From Mytilus californianus (Eukaryota > Mollusca > Bivalvia > Mytilida > Mytilidae), in the NCBI RefSeq assembly GCF_021869535.1, contig NW_026262701.1:43217278-43281277 (forward strand): 64,000 bases of DNA, written 5' to 3'. Shown one piece after another: positions 1 to 11,758 of this stretch. Position numbers and translations under genes: made by a program. Under the pieces are notes generated by a model that saw nothing but the letters and a program-made list of their open reading frames with translations, did not search any database and had not been told where the DNA came from. The stretch's first letter is position 1. Each line of letters begins with the position of its first letter.

Positions 1-995
1 TAAAAATGGTGCAAACGTGGAACAAAAAAATTACCTTGAACTCAACTCTTCCAGACCTGGAGAGAATATAATAAAACTTTTGTTAATTTTCAAAAGACAT
101 TATTTTTCCAGACGTATTTTCTATTATAATTACTGATAAACTGCAGGAGAGTAGCTACATGTTTAACAGTATTCCACAATTCATTACTATATTATGTACT
201 TAACGTTGCGCCCCATCCTTTTTTAATCATATTTAAAAAAAATCATTTATAGATTTTACGCATGTATATAAAACAACCTTAACATTGACGGAAATTGCAG
301 ATACCATATCGATATAAGTATTATATAAAGTCCATGAGTCACTGTACTTTTATACTTTACTGAACATAAACGTCAAGGATCATTATTGAATATTTTTCAT
401 TTGCAACAAATTTTTAACACGGAATGTTCTTTACAAATCAAACGCTTAAAAATCTGAGCTGCAAGAAAAAATGGATGAAATGCATTAACCTTTTTTCTGA
501 CAACTGGGCTTTTCACAACACAGCAATCGGAACACATATGAAAAAAAGGCCGTAAAATTCATACTAGATTATATGATAGATTCTTTAATATTCAATTTTC
601 AGCATTATTTCAATACTTTAAGATTTATACCCTGTGGTTAAAAAAGGAAAGGGTAAGTTGTCCCTACCTCTTTGCAAAGAAATACTGTAAATAACAGGAT
701 GTACCAAACACACTCGAATTAATAAACTGGGGATTCTTCGGTAATTTTTGTCGTTGTGTTGCTGTCTTATTGATGTATACCCACATTTTTTTTTCCACAT
801 TAATCATAACTTATTTTGAACATATCAACAACTTAACAGCTAGTGTCAATATCTTCTTTAAAATTGTAATTGATTGCTTCATGTGTTTTTTTTTTAGATT
901 AGGGGTTTGGCGAATTAGCACTCTAGACATTAGGCAAACAACAGCCAAGTTGATTTACTAACAGTAACAACGATAACGGATCAAGTAGATAGGTT
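1..995. other. AT-rich DNA, no gene seen
   Basis: I see no open frame with protein-like composition, no RNA gene and no clear repeat here. If the minus-strand gene model at 996-3663 has more exons, they could lie here or to the left of the window, but none could be placed with matching splice phase. Confidence 0.4.
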
Positions 996-3663
996 TTACA
1001 AAATTGGGATCCATGGTGTAGGGAGGACACTTGAAAATTCAACAGTATGTTGGAGTGGAGCAGAAACTTTGCCTTGCAACAGGTCCTCTGCAGATCCATC
1101 GAAGAGTTGTTGCAAATGTTCTTTAACATTTACTGTTCCTACAAGGGGATACGGATCTAAAGTCTCAATTCCGGCTGGGTGTTGTTGTGTATTGTTTTGT
1201 TTTCGGATATTGATCATTTAATTTGTTCACTTATTTTTTTTAACGCAAACTGTATATGCGGAACCCTCCTCACACGAAAAAAAAATCTATTCTCTGCACT
1301 GCAACTGCATGTACACATTCAGTATATTCAGTTTCTTAATGTATATAACAAATCTTAAACTAATTAAGCAAATACTTCGTTTGTGATGAGAATATTATAA
1401 AAACACCTGCTTCACGTTTTGACGTTGTATTGTACAGATGGAACTGGTGTATAATTATCCTTTCAGAAACAAACGAAGAATTCTATTCGGTTTTTGATTA
1501 AGCGCATAGAAAGAAATTACATTGCTGCTGTGAATTGAAATCGTTACAGATCGACAAATCCTAGTTCCAAAATAAGATTATTTCATCAAATTTTGGTGTC
1601 GTTCAGTGTATTTGATAAATTTTAAAGTAATTTCAACCATACATGTTTGGTAATTATTTAGATCACTATAGGGAGAGAGTGATGCTTATATATTTTCAAA
1701 ATGATATAACTTTTTATCAAAACGGCAATATGTACTTTTTTGAGAAAAGGGCCTTTTTATAATATGTTATATATGTATCAGGCGAAAGAAACAGAGTAAC
1801 TCAGGTAATTCGTGATCTTGGAAAGGACTGTTGAAACAGAAGCTTATATCATTATATCTGATTAAATTCATTAATCCGAGATAAAAATAAATAGCTTTAC
1901 AAATTAAAGCTGTCTTTAAACTGAAAACAGCACTTTTAAATTTGGTGTGTCCCAAGCTCTTTTCCTAATTTATCTTCATCAGAAACGTTAAAACCCTAAA
2001 TTGTTAACAGTTTAAAAGACAAATTAAATTCTGAATATACTTTAGAAAATGTCGAGAAGTACTATATGTTACTGTTATCTACGATCATTGTTCAGTTACT
2101 CTGCATGCATTTAACAGAGATAATAAAAAAAAGAGAACTGGTATGATTATTAATGAAACCATCAAGAACATAGGACAAAAGGTGAACAATTAAAGATCTC
2201 CGCACGCCCTTCAACGATGAGCAAAAGTTATACTGTATTATAAGCTATAAAAGTCCAGGAAGGACGAAATTTGAAACAATTCAAAACAGGTATCTGTACC
2301 TAAAAAAAATACAAGACAAACATCTGTCCACAAAACTCATCACATAAGACTACAGATTGCGCAGTAAAATTCTGATCAAAAGTAATAACCCTTTGGTATC
2401 TTTCGCCTCTCTTTTTCAGGAGGACTGTTTTCCATTCATTGGTGTTACTTAACAAAACACTCAACATCAACATGATCAAGATCTACTCCCAACGTCATTA
2501 CAAGTACACATGCCAATGCATACAATATATAATTTTACTACTCCAACTAAATATCTTGTCGCAAGAAATAGGGTTATAAAAGTACTATTTTTCTTTGTTG
2601 ATATTTATATAGGCCAACTTTCAGGTATTAACAAAAAAATATATATATATACACAAATAATAAGCTATTTCTGTGAGACTTAATCGTTTATGGTCGCTTC
2701 TTTCTTGTGATGTCTCAACAATATAATCAGAGGAGGACAAGAAAATTGGAATTCATTATTGAATTCATCAAAAATTTTTGAAAAAATATATGAAATCCCG
2801 TAAACAATTACAATGATTAAGATTGATAAAAAATCGTATTTAAAGTAAAAAATGGAACGGAGAATTTGTTTTCAACTGCTTGTCATCGGTTTTCATGACT
2901 TTTTGTAATCTTGTTAAATTTGATGTCAAGGGTAAAGATAATTTATTTTTTATGTTATCTTTAATGAAATAATGAATGTATTAAGGAGATAAACAATTGC
3001 TCTTGTTTGCATCGTGGGTCTTATCTTCTACGTTTCAAAACGTCAACTGAAAATTAGACACGAAATTCCGATGTCAACAACGTTTTCAGCGGAAAACACA
3101 ATTAATCTTAAATATTCTAGTATAAGTGAGAGATGTTTTTCAATTTGCATAGCTTGTTTTTTTTTTATCATTTTAGCAAACATTTATTTGAACAAGTTTT
3201 GGGATCTTCACAACAACAAAAGAACCTAAATTCAATTAAGATAAACATTTCAAATATTTTAAACAAACAGGAAATTCCGTCTGGACTTCGTTACTTTTTT
3301 TTAGTAATTGTGGACTTCTCCAGTTCTTAGATGCGTACATATAACCGAACTCTCTTATCTTTCTTTGTTGAACTATTCATCACAGTCGAACAGTACAATA
3401 TGGTCATTAAGAAAAAGCTAGCACTATTAGAATTGCAAACACTATTATCTCATTTCATTTCAGTCCGCTTGCTCCTACAGTTCAAACACCTGTATCCACA
3501 ACCAAATAAAATATACAAAGACAACTGATCTAATGCCATTAATCGCCTGCAGAAGAGTACATTCCTTTGATCATCTTCTTTCAATAAGCAAAATGTAAGA
3601 AAATTAAACAATTAAAAATCATCATTTACCTCCTGGTCGTTCAAAAAGTTCCCGAAATGACAT
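996..3663 (-). CDS. Possible two-exon minus-strand gene, short unknown protein
   Basis: This is a weak but phase-consistent model. Exon 1 covers 3663-3630, starts with ATG (MSFRELFERPG) and ends in a split Gly codon at a GTAAAT donor. Exon 2 begins at 1138 after a CCCCTTGTAG acceptor, completes that codon and reads 47 further residues (including VKEHLQQLFDGSAEDLLQGK) to TAA at 996-998. The joined product would be 58 aa: hydrophilic, partly helical, with no signal peptide or membrane segment. The stop could be read through by a donor at GTAAAA (minus, next to 997), so the gene may continue left of the window. I do not recognise the family. The upstream side of exon 1 carries CRE-like and ETS-like motifs, which fits a real 5' end. 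The alternative is a chance ORF or a retroelement fragment. Confidence 0.35.
2130..2300 (-). repeat. Degenerate copy of the retroelement 3' tail (family A)
   Basis: The motif GCCCTTCAACGATGAGCAAA followed by a TATA-rich stretch and AAAAGTCCAGG matches, in the same order, the tails at 9056-9187, 32585-32815 and 61150-61230. It lies in the putative intron of the weak minus-strand gene. Confidence 0.45.
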
Positions 3664-3790
3664 CAACGCTTATTGTGACGTAACACATTTCGCACGATTA
3701 CCAGTCACATTTTTTCCACCGGAAGTAGATCTACCTGAATCTATATAACGTGGCACGGTTTATACAGATTCGATAAATAAGCAGAAAACA
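3664..3790 (-). promoter_or_regulatory. Candidate promoter of the 996-3663 minus-strand gene
   Basis: Immediately upstream of the candidate ATG at 3663 there is TGACGTAA at 3676-3683 (CREB/ATF-like) and CCGGAAGT at 3719-3726 (ETS core). Both motifs are common in TATA-less animal promoters. The stretch is less AT-rich than its surroundings. No start site can be fixed from sequence alone. Confidence 0.35.
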
Positions 3791-3929
3791 AAACCAACCT
3801 ATTTACAATGTAATTGAGCACCAAAATTTGCAAAGAAAGATAATGGTAGCACGTCTACTATGCATGGTCGTGTTGTGGCACCTGTCATGTGCGGTTACAC
3901 AACAGTGAAAAGACAATCAGGGATACCAG

Positions 3930-4215
3930 GATTGAAATATTGACGCTCGAATCAACAAAATTAAAAAGGTCAAATAAAGTACGAAGTTGAAGAACATTGA
4001 GGACCCAAAATTCCTAAAAGTTTTGCCAAATACAGCTAAGGTAAACTGTTCCTGGGGTAAACAATCCTTAGTATTTCGAAAAATTCAAAATTTGGTAAAC
4101 ATTTAATTTATAATCATGACCATATCGATGACAATGTGTGTCAACACAGTAGTGCTAACTATTAAGCTAGTTATTTCCTCGAGAGACCAACTCCACCAGC
4201 AGTGGCATATAGAAC
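3930..4215 (+). repeat. Dispersed repeat family J, copy 1
   Basis: The block shares a long ordered series of motifs with 59655-60025 in the same orientation: ACCAGGATT, GTTGAAGA with CATTGAGGACC, CCAAATACAGCTAAGGT, ATCCTTAGTATTTC, TTAATTTATAA, then GTCAACACAG with AGTGCT. The second copy is fuller at its 5' side. The family is noncoding in both copies. Confidence 0.7.
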
Positions 4216-6030
4216 ATATATAAAAGTAACCCTACTGTGACTAAACTAGTGTTTTTGATGTTGTTGTTTAAATCAGCTATTCACCTATACATAAACTTGC
4301 ACTCAATAGTATTTAAATGAAGACTATTAGTAACCCAACATGCTATTTTTAGTGATAGGGGACTTCCCAAACATCAAGTGTCATTATAAGACTTTTAACA
4401 TTCAGTTTGGATGAAAATAAGCATTTAGAGGGTTGATACATGTATAATCTGGATATTCATGGTTTTTATTAAGTTACTTAAGGTAAGCTATTTAGAAGCT
4501 GTGGAAATTTGGTTGAATGGAATGTATAGGGATTTTGAATTGGTGTTCTGAATGGAAAATAAGCAATTGTCATTTTAGAAATGTAATTACGTTTTTTTAC
4601 TTAGACATGTTAAGTTTTAGGATTAAATCTTGTGTTACAGGTATATTGTATTATCTGGCAAATTGAAGTTTGCTTTGGCACAATATGGTGATAATAAAAT
4701 ATTCTACCAAGCAGATGAAAGGCTTATTTTTGATGTTAAAATTTACCATACACAACTTTGGTTAAGAATTCATGATTATGAGGATGTGAATAAATATATT
4801 TATTCCAAAATGAAAATACACTTGTATTTATTACTTGGAGTGTTAATATGTTTGGAATTCTTGCACGTTCCAAGAATTTGCAACGATCATAAAGTGTGTA
4901 TTTTTTTAATTTTTAACGTCGGTTGATTGCATTCGTAAATTCAAAGGGTAAAATTATATTTGATTGTTCAAATTCAATTAATAATTGATAAATATTCATT
5001 TTTTAATAGATCATCTCGAGGAATCTCCACATGTAGTTGAGTATTGCTATGATGTATTAATGGTCTGTATGAAAAAAAAAGTTGCGTTATTTTCTTTCTC
5101 AGCAATTACAAATAATTCTTAATATTTTCTTTTAAGCTTCATTTAGAAAGCAACATGTAAACTGTGGATCTCCATTTCCGATTTGTCACTTATCTTCTTC
5201 AGTTGTTCTTTCCGTTTTCTGCATACATGTATTTGTGTTTCTCCTTTGATGCACGTTTAAGAAATGCTCTTTATATTTTTTAAAGATTCTTCATATTAGG
5301 TTGCAATCTTCATATTTTTAAGCTATACCATGTGATACATTTTCAGATCCATGACACATCCTGCTTATGATTCCTGATATGTTTACTGGATACGTGCATT
5401 TTCTATACATTGATGCATGTAGAAATTTTTGTTATATTATATTTTCTGCTGCCTGGTTTAACATTGTTTTTAAATCAATCCTTTCACTCAACAGAAATAT
5501 AAGGTTCATAAATCAGAGAGCAGTAGCTAAAACTGTATTTTGTTATTAATGGTTATAGCAAGATTAAAATGTAAACAATAGTTAAAATAAATGTGGTATG
5601 CCCAACCACATCTACCCAAGACTTGAACAAGCCACTAGGTTTTCGGGCTACAAAAGCCACACAACATAATAGATTATTCTGATGAAGTAACTAACCATAC
5701 ATATAACTTAATATATGTATGTGACAAACCCTTTATTGATTTGTAATACACAACTAAAAATCTAAACCTTTAGTAGGGTATTAGCTGTCAAATTCATGTT
5801 CGCGGATTCCATTCAAATGCTCATATTTGATCTATAACATACTAAAACGTTTATCCAACTTACAAAACTTCCAAAAGAAACAATAAACAGTTCATGAACT
5901 GGTTACCGGTATAATGTTTCAGAATTTTATGTGTATTTTAGACTAGACACAATCAAAATGACAAATTAACCATCAAGATGACCTCTGAAGTATGTAAATG
6001 GTATACGACCCAGCATAAACAAAAATATAA
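4216..6030. other. AT-rich stretch without a recognisable gene
   Basis: ORFs of 98 codons (4630-4926) and 60 codons (5367-5549) occur but lack protein-like composition and splice context. Around 5310-5375 the sequence (AGCTATACCATGTGAT, then CAGATCCATGACAC) is a decayed relative of part of the CCCCTGCTTTAAAA repeat at 57380-57650. Confidence 0.4.
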
Positions 6031-6032
6031 AT

Positions 6033-6330
6033 AACAAGAATGTGTCCATAGTACACGGATGCCCCACTCGCACTATCATTTTCTATGTTCAGTGGACCTT
6101 GAAATTGGGGTCAAAACTCTAATTCGGCATTAAGATTAGAAAGATCATATCATAGGGAACATATGTACTAAGTTTCAAGTTGATTGGACTTCAACTTCAT
6201 TAATAACTACCTTACCAAAAACTTTAACCTGAAGCGGGACAGATGGACGATCGGACGGACGAACGAACGAACGTATGCACATACCGAAAAACATAATGCC
6301 CCTCTATTATCGTAGGTGGGGCATAAAAAT
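6033..6330 (+). repeat. Dispersed repeat family B, copy 1
   Basis: It starts AAGAATGTGTCCATAGTACA, contains CGGATGCCCCACTCGCACTA, has a GACGGACGAACGAACGAACG tract and ends GTGGGGCATAAAAA. A second copy in the same orientation lies at 6799-7085. ATGCCCC near the start and GGGGCAT at the end form a short inverted pair. Confidence 0.85.
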
Positions 6331-6798
6331 AAACAGACAATCACGTGTAATTGTTTAATGACAATTTTTTGAGACTGTTTGATTTCATGTCATAGATTTT
6401 TAAAAATATAAATCATTTTACCTGTATAAGAATGATTTTTGTGCGCAGATTCAGTCAATAAAATGATTTTCCTGGTGGCTCCCTTGATTTACTTTTCATT
6501 GTTGACATTCTTTTCTTTTTTAATATTAACATTCTAAGCAAATGCATAACCCATCTCCAGCTAGAGTCAAATAAAAGGTCACATGAATAAGAATTCAAAT
6601 TACGCTGAATTATTGACTTGCAAGCCAATAATAAATCAGAAATGTTTTGGGCTTATTTTGACCAAATTGAACCAAACTGACTAATAATAGCGAAAAATGT
6701 TTCAATATTCCGCCTTTATAAATGTTTGAATAAAAAAAATACACATTTAAAGTTTTTTTGTGTCTAAACCTTTAAAGGTACTGCTGTTACCAGAAAAA

Positions 6799-7085
6799 CA
6801 AGAATGTGTCCATAGTACACGGATGCCCCACTCGCACTATCATTTTCTATGCTCAGTGGACCGTGAAATTGGGGTCAAAACTCTAATTTGGCATTAAAAT
6901 AAGAAAGATCATATCATAGGGAACATGAGTACTAAGTTTCAAGTTGATTGGACTTCAACTTCATCAATAACTACCTTGACCAAAAACATTAACCAAAAAC
7001 TTTAACTGGAAGCGGGACTGATGGACGAACGAACGAATGGACGCACAGACCGAAAAACATAATGCCACTAAGTTGGGCATAAAAA
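6799..7085 (+). repeat. Dispersed repeat family B, copy 2
   Basis: It is closely similar to 6033-6330 over its full length, including the AAGAATGTGTCC start and GGACGAACGAACG tract. It carries a short internal duplication (ACCAAAAACATTAACCAAAA) and has lost part of the GGGGCAT end. A more decayed relative (GAATGTGTCCATGGGACACA) starts near 23438. Confidence 0.85.
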
Positions 7086-7454
7086 CCTGTTTTCATGCTA
7101 ACTATGTTGTTTTGGAATTCACTAATGAAACAATGTTAAAAACAATACTATAAATAATATATACAGACAAATATTTATTGAATTTTATTTTTAACTTTTT
7201 AACCCATTATTTTTCAACAAAGTCAAATCTTTCACTCAGTCACTGTAAACATAAACATTTTAACCCTGATAACCACTTACATTCAAAAACAAACAAAGCT
7301 AGAAGTTTCTATTTTAAATTTGTCATTCCAAAATAATCACATTTTCACATAACTGTTCAAAATACTTATCTAATTATTAGTACTATATTACAATTATTAA
7401 TAACCATAAGCAATTTAATCTTTTCTAAACCTAAAATATAAATGCTCAATAAAT

Positions 7455-7850
7455 GTTGAAGGTCTTACTGCGACCTATACTTACCTACATCTTCTTCATT
7501 TAGATTGATTTGATTGATTTTTGGTGTTTTAACGCCACTTTAAAGCACCGCTTTTAGGCTATTTCGTGGCGGCCAGGTTTTATTGATGGAGGAACCCAGA
7601 GTGGCTGGAGAAAACCACAGACCTTCGATAGGAAAACTGACAATCCTAGTCAATTAAGATTGGAGTCAAGTGCACCCGCACGAGCGGGCTTCGAACACAC
7701 AACCTCAGTGTTGACTGGCTAGTGATTACAGTAGTAACTACTTAGACCACTCGGCCACTGAGGCCCCTCTTCTTCATTTAGTCTCTGGTGGCTAGTTGTC
7801 TCATTGACAACCATACCATATCTTCTTTATTCTTGTATTTACTAGGTTGA
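7455..7850 (+). repeat. Retroelement 3' tail (family A) split by the SINE
   Basis: Removing the SINE and one TSD copy restores the family order: GTTGAAGG, a GACCTATA motif, TCTCTGGTGG, GTTGTCTCATTGACAACCAT and ACCATATCTTCTTT. Intact relatives are at 24160-24465 and 56450-56715. Confidence 0.7.
7504..7767 (-). mobile_element. tRNA-derived SINE with 14-bp target-site duplication
   Basis: On the minus strand the element begins at 7767 with GGGGCCTCAGTGGCCGAGTG, which contains a Pol III A-box-like sequence as in Leu/Ser tRNAs. A B-box-like GGTTGTGTGTTCGAA follows about 55 bases on. The body includes GGTTTTCTCCAGCCACTCTG, and the 3' end runs into short ATCAA-type repeats at 7504. It is flanked on both sides by TCTTCTTCATTTAG (7490-7503 and 7768-7781), a perfect 14-bp duplication that proves a retrotransposition event. 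The layout resembles V-SINE-type molluscan SINEs; the family name is not established here. It sits inside a copy of retroelement tail family A. Confidence 0.88.
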
Positions 7851-9050
7851 CATGTGTTGCCACTTGTGTATGATTATCAGGACAATTTTACGTATGTGTA
7901 TTCAGTTAACGAATGACTAAAACAAGATGTAAACAATGATTTTTCAACCCAAGCCATATCATGAAAAAAAATGTGTTTCTAATAATCCTTGTATCTATTG
8001 GATTTGAGTACTATGGTTAGTTTTATTAAATTACAAAACGTTACTGTTGCCTGTAGTTCAAGTTGATGTATTATAAATGAGAATAATGTTGTTTCTAGCA
8101 TTGAATACGCAAAATAATAACTTCTGTTAAAGACAAAGTACCTTAAAATTCTTTTATTCATGAGAAAACCACATTATATCACTTTATCCCAACAAATTAA
8201 CTATTTATCAACTACAGATAACTACATTTTCTGGTTTTGAAGTTGTTATTACATTGAATATCCAATGGTCTGAAAACAATACAGTTAAAGCAAACTTTGT
8301 ATGATTGACCATATCATATATACTTTTTTACATAAAAAAATATGCTGCAAATCAGAAATGCAAAATGGCATAATGTGACATAAAGCAAATTTGAGGTACA
8401 TCCACTTCTTTTTTGCAAATACAATGTTGTACATTGCAATCAAGCAAGAATGTTGTACCATGCCATCAACCACTTTTGCATTATGTCATGAGAAAAACAA
8501 TTTGGCAAGTTTTTGTTTATGTTTGAGATTCTGATTGATAATCTATGTGTGTGTATTCTATGTAAAAAAAATTAACAGCTTGATAGTATAAACTATAAAT
8601 GTTGTGTCAATTGCATATAAATTATCAGGTCCATTTACTCAATATTGAAACTATTAATTATTTTTTTAGCGAAAACGAAATAAACTTTCAAAATTATGAT
8701 AAAAATCATTATCTGTCAAAATAAATCCTCAAAATGAAGTTTGAAAATATTCAAATATTTACATGATATTTTATTGAGGCAAAATTGAGTTTGTTTGGAA
8801 TGTTGTAAAATACACTAATTTTCCCTCAAAAAGTTCCAAAACTCTACAATGTACTTCTTGTTGAATGGTACTAGGGAAAGATAATATTAACTGATTTCTA
8901 CCAATTAGAAAATCTAAGCAAAACATCCAAAATTGCTACAAAGTATGTGTACTTTCATTGAGAATGATGCTTAAAATTACTTAAATTGTATCATCATTAT
9001 GAAATCAAATTGAGGAGCCCATATTCAATGAATATGAATATTTAAATTGC
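7851..9050. other. AT-rich stretch, nothing recognised
   Basis: Only short ORFs without coding character are present (the longest is 62 codons on the minus strand). No clear tandem or inverted repeats were seen. Confidence 0.4.
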
Positions 9051-9055
9051 TTTAT

Positions 9056-9187
9056 AAAAATAAGGAGATGTGGTATGAGACAACTACCCACCAAAGTTCA
9101 AATGAAGTGGATTTAAGCAATTATAGGCAACTGTACGGCCTTCAACAATGAGAAAAAACCATACCATATAGTCGGCTATATAAAATT
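9056..9187 (-). repeat. Retroelement 3' tail (family A), truncated
   Basis: It contains AAGGAGATGTGGTATGAGAC, AACTGTACGGCCTTCAACAA and CATACCATATAGTC in the same order as the other family members, with an internal deletion after GGTATGA. Confidence 0.75.
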
Positions 9188-9194
9188 TGTAAGG

Positions 9195-10022
9195 GTTCCG
9201 CGGAACCCAGTGTCTCGCCTACTTTGTTGTTAATCACAGGCTCAACAAAAATGAGAAAAAAATTAATAAAAATATTCCTCTTTATACTATCTTTTGATTG
9301 TAAGTAGCTTCTGTCCAAGTATGGTAAAAATCCAGGATAGTTTATGAATCTAATAAATGTTTTAAAAACTTAAACTGCAGACTGTATGTAATGTTAACTG
9401 GAAGAAAAACTAGGTCCATTTATAAGTAAAATACGGAAAAAATGGAACAAAATTTTAACAAAATTTCTTTCTAGATACTAGCTTTTAATCATAAACAAGC
9501 TTCAAGTTTGGTACAAATACAGGATAGTTTAAGAAAGTTGTTAGAATTTTAAAAACATTAACCACAGAGTGAATGTAATGTTAACTGGCAGAAAAACTAA
9601 GTCCATTTATAAGTAAAATACGGAAAAAATGGAATATTTTTTTTACAAAATTTACTTCTGGATACTATCTTATGATCATAAACAAGCTTCTTTCCAAGTT
9701 TGGTAGAAATCCAGGATAGTTTGAGAAAGTTATTAAAATTTCAAAAACTTTAACCACAGAGTAAATGTAATGTTTCTTGGCAGAAAAACTAAGTCCATTT
9801 ATAAGTAAAATACGGAAAAAATGGAATATTTTTTTTACAAAATTTACTTTTGAATATTATCTTATGATCATGTATGATCATAAACAAGCTTCTGTCCAAG
9901 TTTGGTAGAAATCCAGTATAGTTTAAGAAAGTTATTAAAATTTCAAAAACTTTAACTGCCGCCGACGGAATGTAGGATCGCTATGTATCGCTTTTTCGAC
10001 AAAAGTCGAAGGCTCGACAAAA
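9195..10022. repeat. Repeat family E with four tandem units of about 190 bp
   Basis: The landmark TCCATTTATAAGTAAAATAC recurs near 9415, 9602 and 9793, and CTTCTGTCCAAG or a variant recurs with the same spacing. The block opens GTTCCGCGGAACCCAGTGTC and closes with a G+C-richer stretch containing GCCGACGG and GACAAAAGTCGAAGGCTCGA. No ORF of note. A degenerate inverted relative (AAACTTGGACAGAAGCTTCT) lies near 52880. Confidence 0.8.
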
Positions 10023-11758
10023 AGGCCCCAACATGTTTAAATTGGTATCCTTTATCGAAAATATAGCAGAATTGACTTAATTACACCATTAAGAAAATTT
10101 GCAATTTCTCTCCTAATGTGTACACAAAGTGACGAGCATATCTTCAATGTACCAACATGCATTCTCCTAGATTTAAAGGCTTAAAATTTATTAAAGGATG
10201 AGTTAATTATGGAAAATTGTAGCCTTCATTGAGAATGCTGCTGACAATTTTACTGAGCTTGAAATGTGAAAACATTCACCATATATTCAAAATAAAAGTG
10301 CATATCTTCTTTGTTTTTTCAACATTCTACAAAGTTTGAAAGCTCTTGATCATGTTTCATGTAACTGTAGGCTTTGATTACATGAAACAGGCGGGTACCC
10401 TTCTCTCTCATGTTTCCACCTTTACTGCTTGTCCACCCACCTACCAAACATTCATCATACTAGAAACTGTATTGCATTTTGTTCACATCAGCAAATTATT
10501 TGTCAAAACCATAATGTAGCTTACTCTTATCTAACTTAAGCTTTAATGATAACTGTATGAGTTTCTAATCTATCAAATACAAATTTCAGTTATCATAGGA
10601 AATATGCAGATGGGCAGTTGAACAGATTGATAAACAATGATAATTATAACCTTTGTTGCAAGGAGTATACAAATAAAATGCAAGATATCAACATTTATGA
10701 TTTAATTATGCAATACAAAATATGTGTAAAGCTCCCTTTTGAATAAGCTATTACAATATTTACAAAATGACTATCATCTAATAGGACTAGCACTAAAAAC
10801 ATAAAATTACATAATCATTTAACAAAAAAAAAAAAAAAAAAACCTTCTTGAAGAAAAGAAAACATTTACAAATTTTCATTGTAAAATATGTAACAGATGA
10901 AGTATCTGAATTTCATTGAATTTCATTGTTGTCCTATGCTAAAAAGAAATACTGGAAAAGCTACAAAAAGAATCTAATAGATAATTCACCATAAGTCTCC
11001 AAATCTAAAGGATACCACAGAACTAACTGTATTTTGGGTTTTGACTTAAAAAATTGTACATAGCTTAATTTACTAAGAATAACATGTAGATCATATCAAT
11101 CCAACTGTTGCAAAAGTGTATTTATTGACAGACTAAGTTAAATCTATATGCCAAATTATAGTCATACCTGTGTTCAAAAAGAATTTTGTTATTTTGTCAT
11201 TATTCATATAATTATATATAAAGAGATGTCAGATATACATAATTAAGACAGCAACCCAACAAAGCTAGCTGAAAGGCAAATAGAGAACAACATAGTTTTC
11301 AACAATGGACAGTTGGTTATAAAATATACATAGCAATGAAATATTTGCCATGAATTCTCAACGGATCACCAACCGGTTAGGCAGTTATAATGTTCAGTTT
11401 CCAATTTCTTAATCTAACATGGTGATTTCAAAGAAAAGGATGTTCAAATAGATTATAGATAACAATGATAATAGGTCAGACTTTGAAAATATGTCCAGAC
11501 TACCTGCATAAGATGAGTGATACCCATGACATGTTATCAGATACTGAATAGGTTTAATTTCATTTAAGATATTTGAATAAAACAACCTCAAATAGTAAAC
11601 ATTACACTACTGTAAACAAATTTTCAGGCTAATTTTGTAAAATGCTAATACAACATGTGGACAGTTTCCTTGGAAATTGCAGAAAATAGTACAATATATA
11701 TATGTATACAATTGTTCATCTATTTTCTAACGTACAGATATATGTATGATATTGTACA
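10023..11758. other. AT-rich DNA including the likely 3' UTR of the coiled-coil gene
   Basis: No protein-like ORF. A pure A run occurs near 10826-10842. On the minus strand, AATAAA at 11126-11121 is a candidate polyadenylation signal for the gene ending at 11759, implying a 3' UTR of roughly 650 bases; this is inference from position only. Confidence 0.35.

Noticed and set aside
4630..4926. 98-codon ORF
   Set aside because: AT-rich, hydrophobic low-information composition, no splice or promoter context, and no sign of a family.
7680..7767. A functional tRNA gene on the minus strand
   Set aside because: A- and B-box-like sequences are present, but no cloverleaf with a closing acceptor stem can be built, and the unit extends into a SINE body with a TSD.
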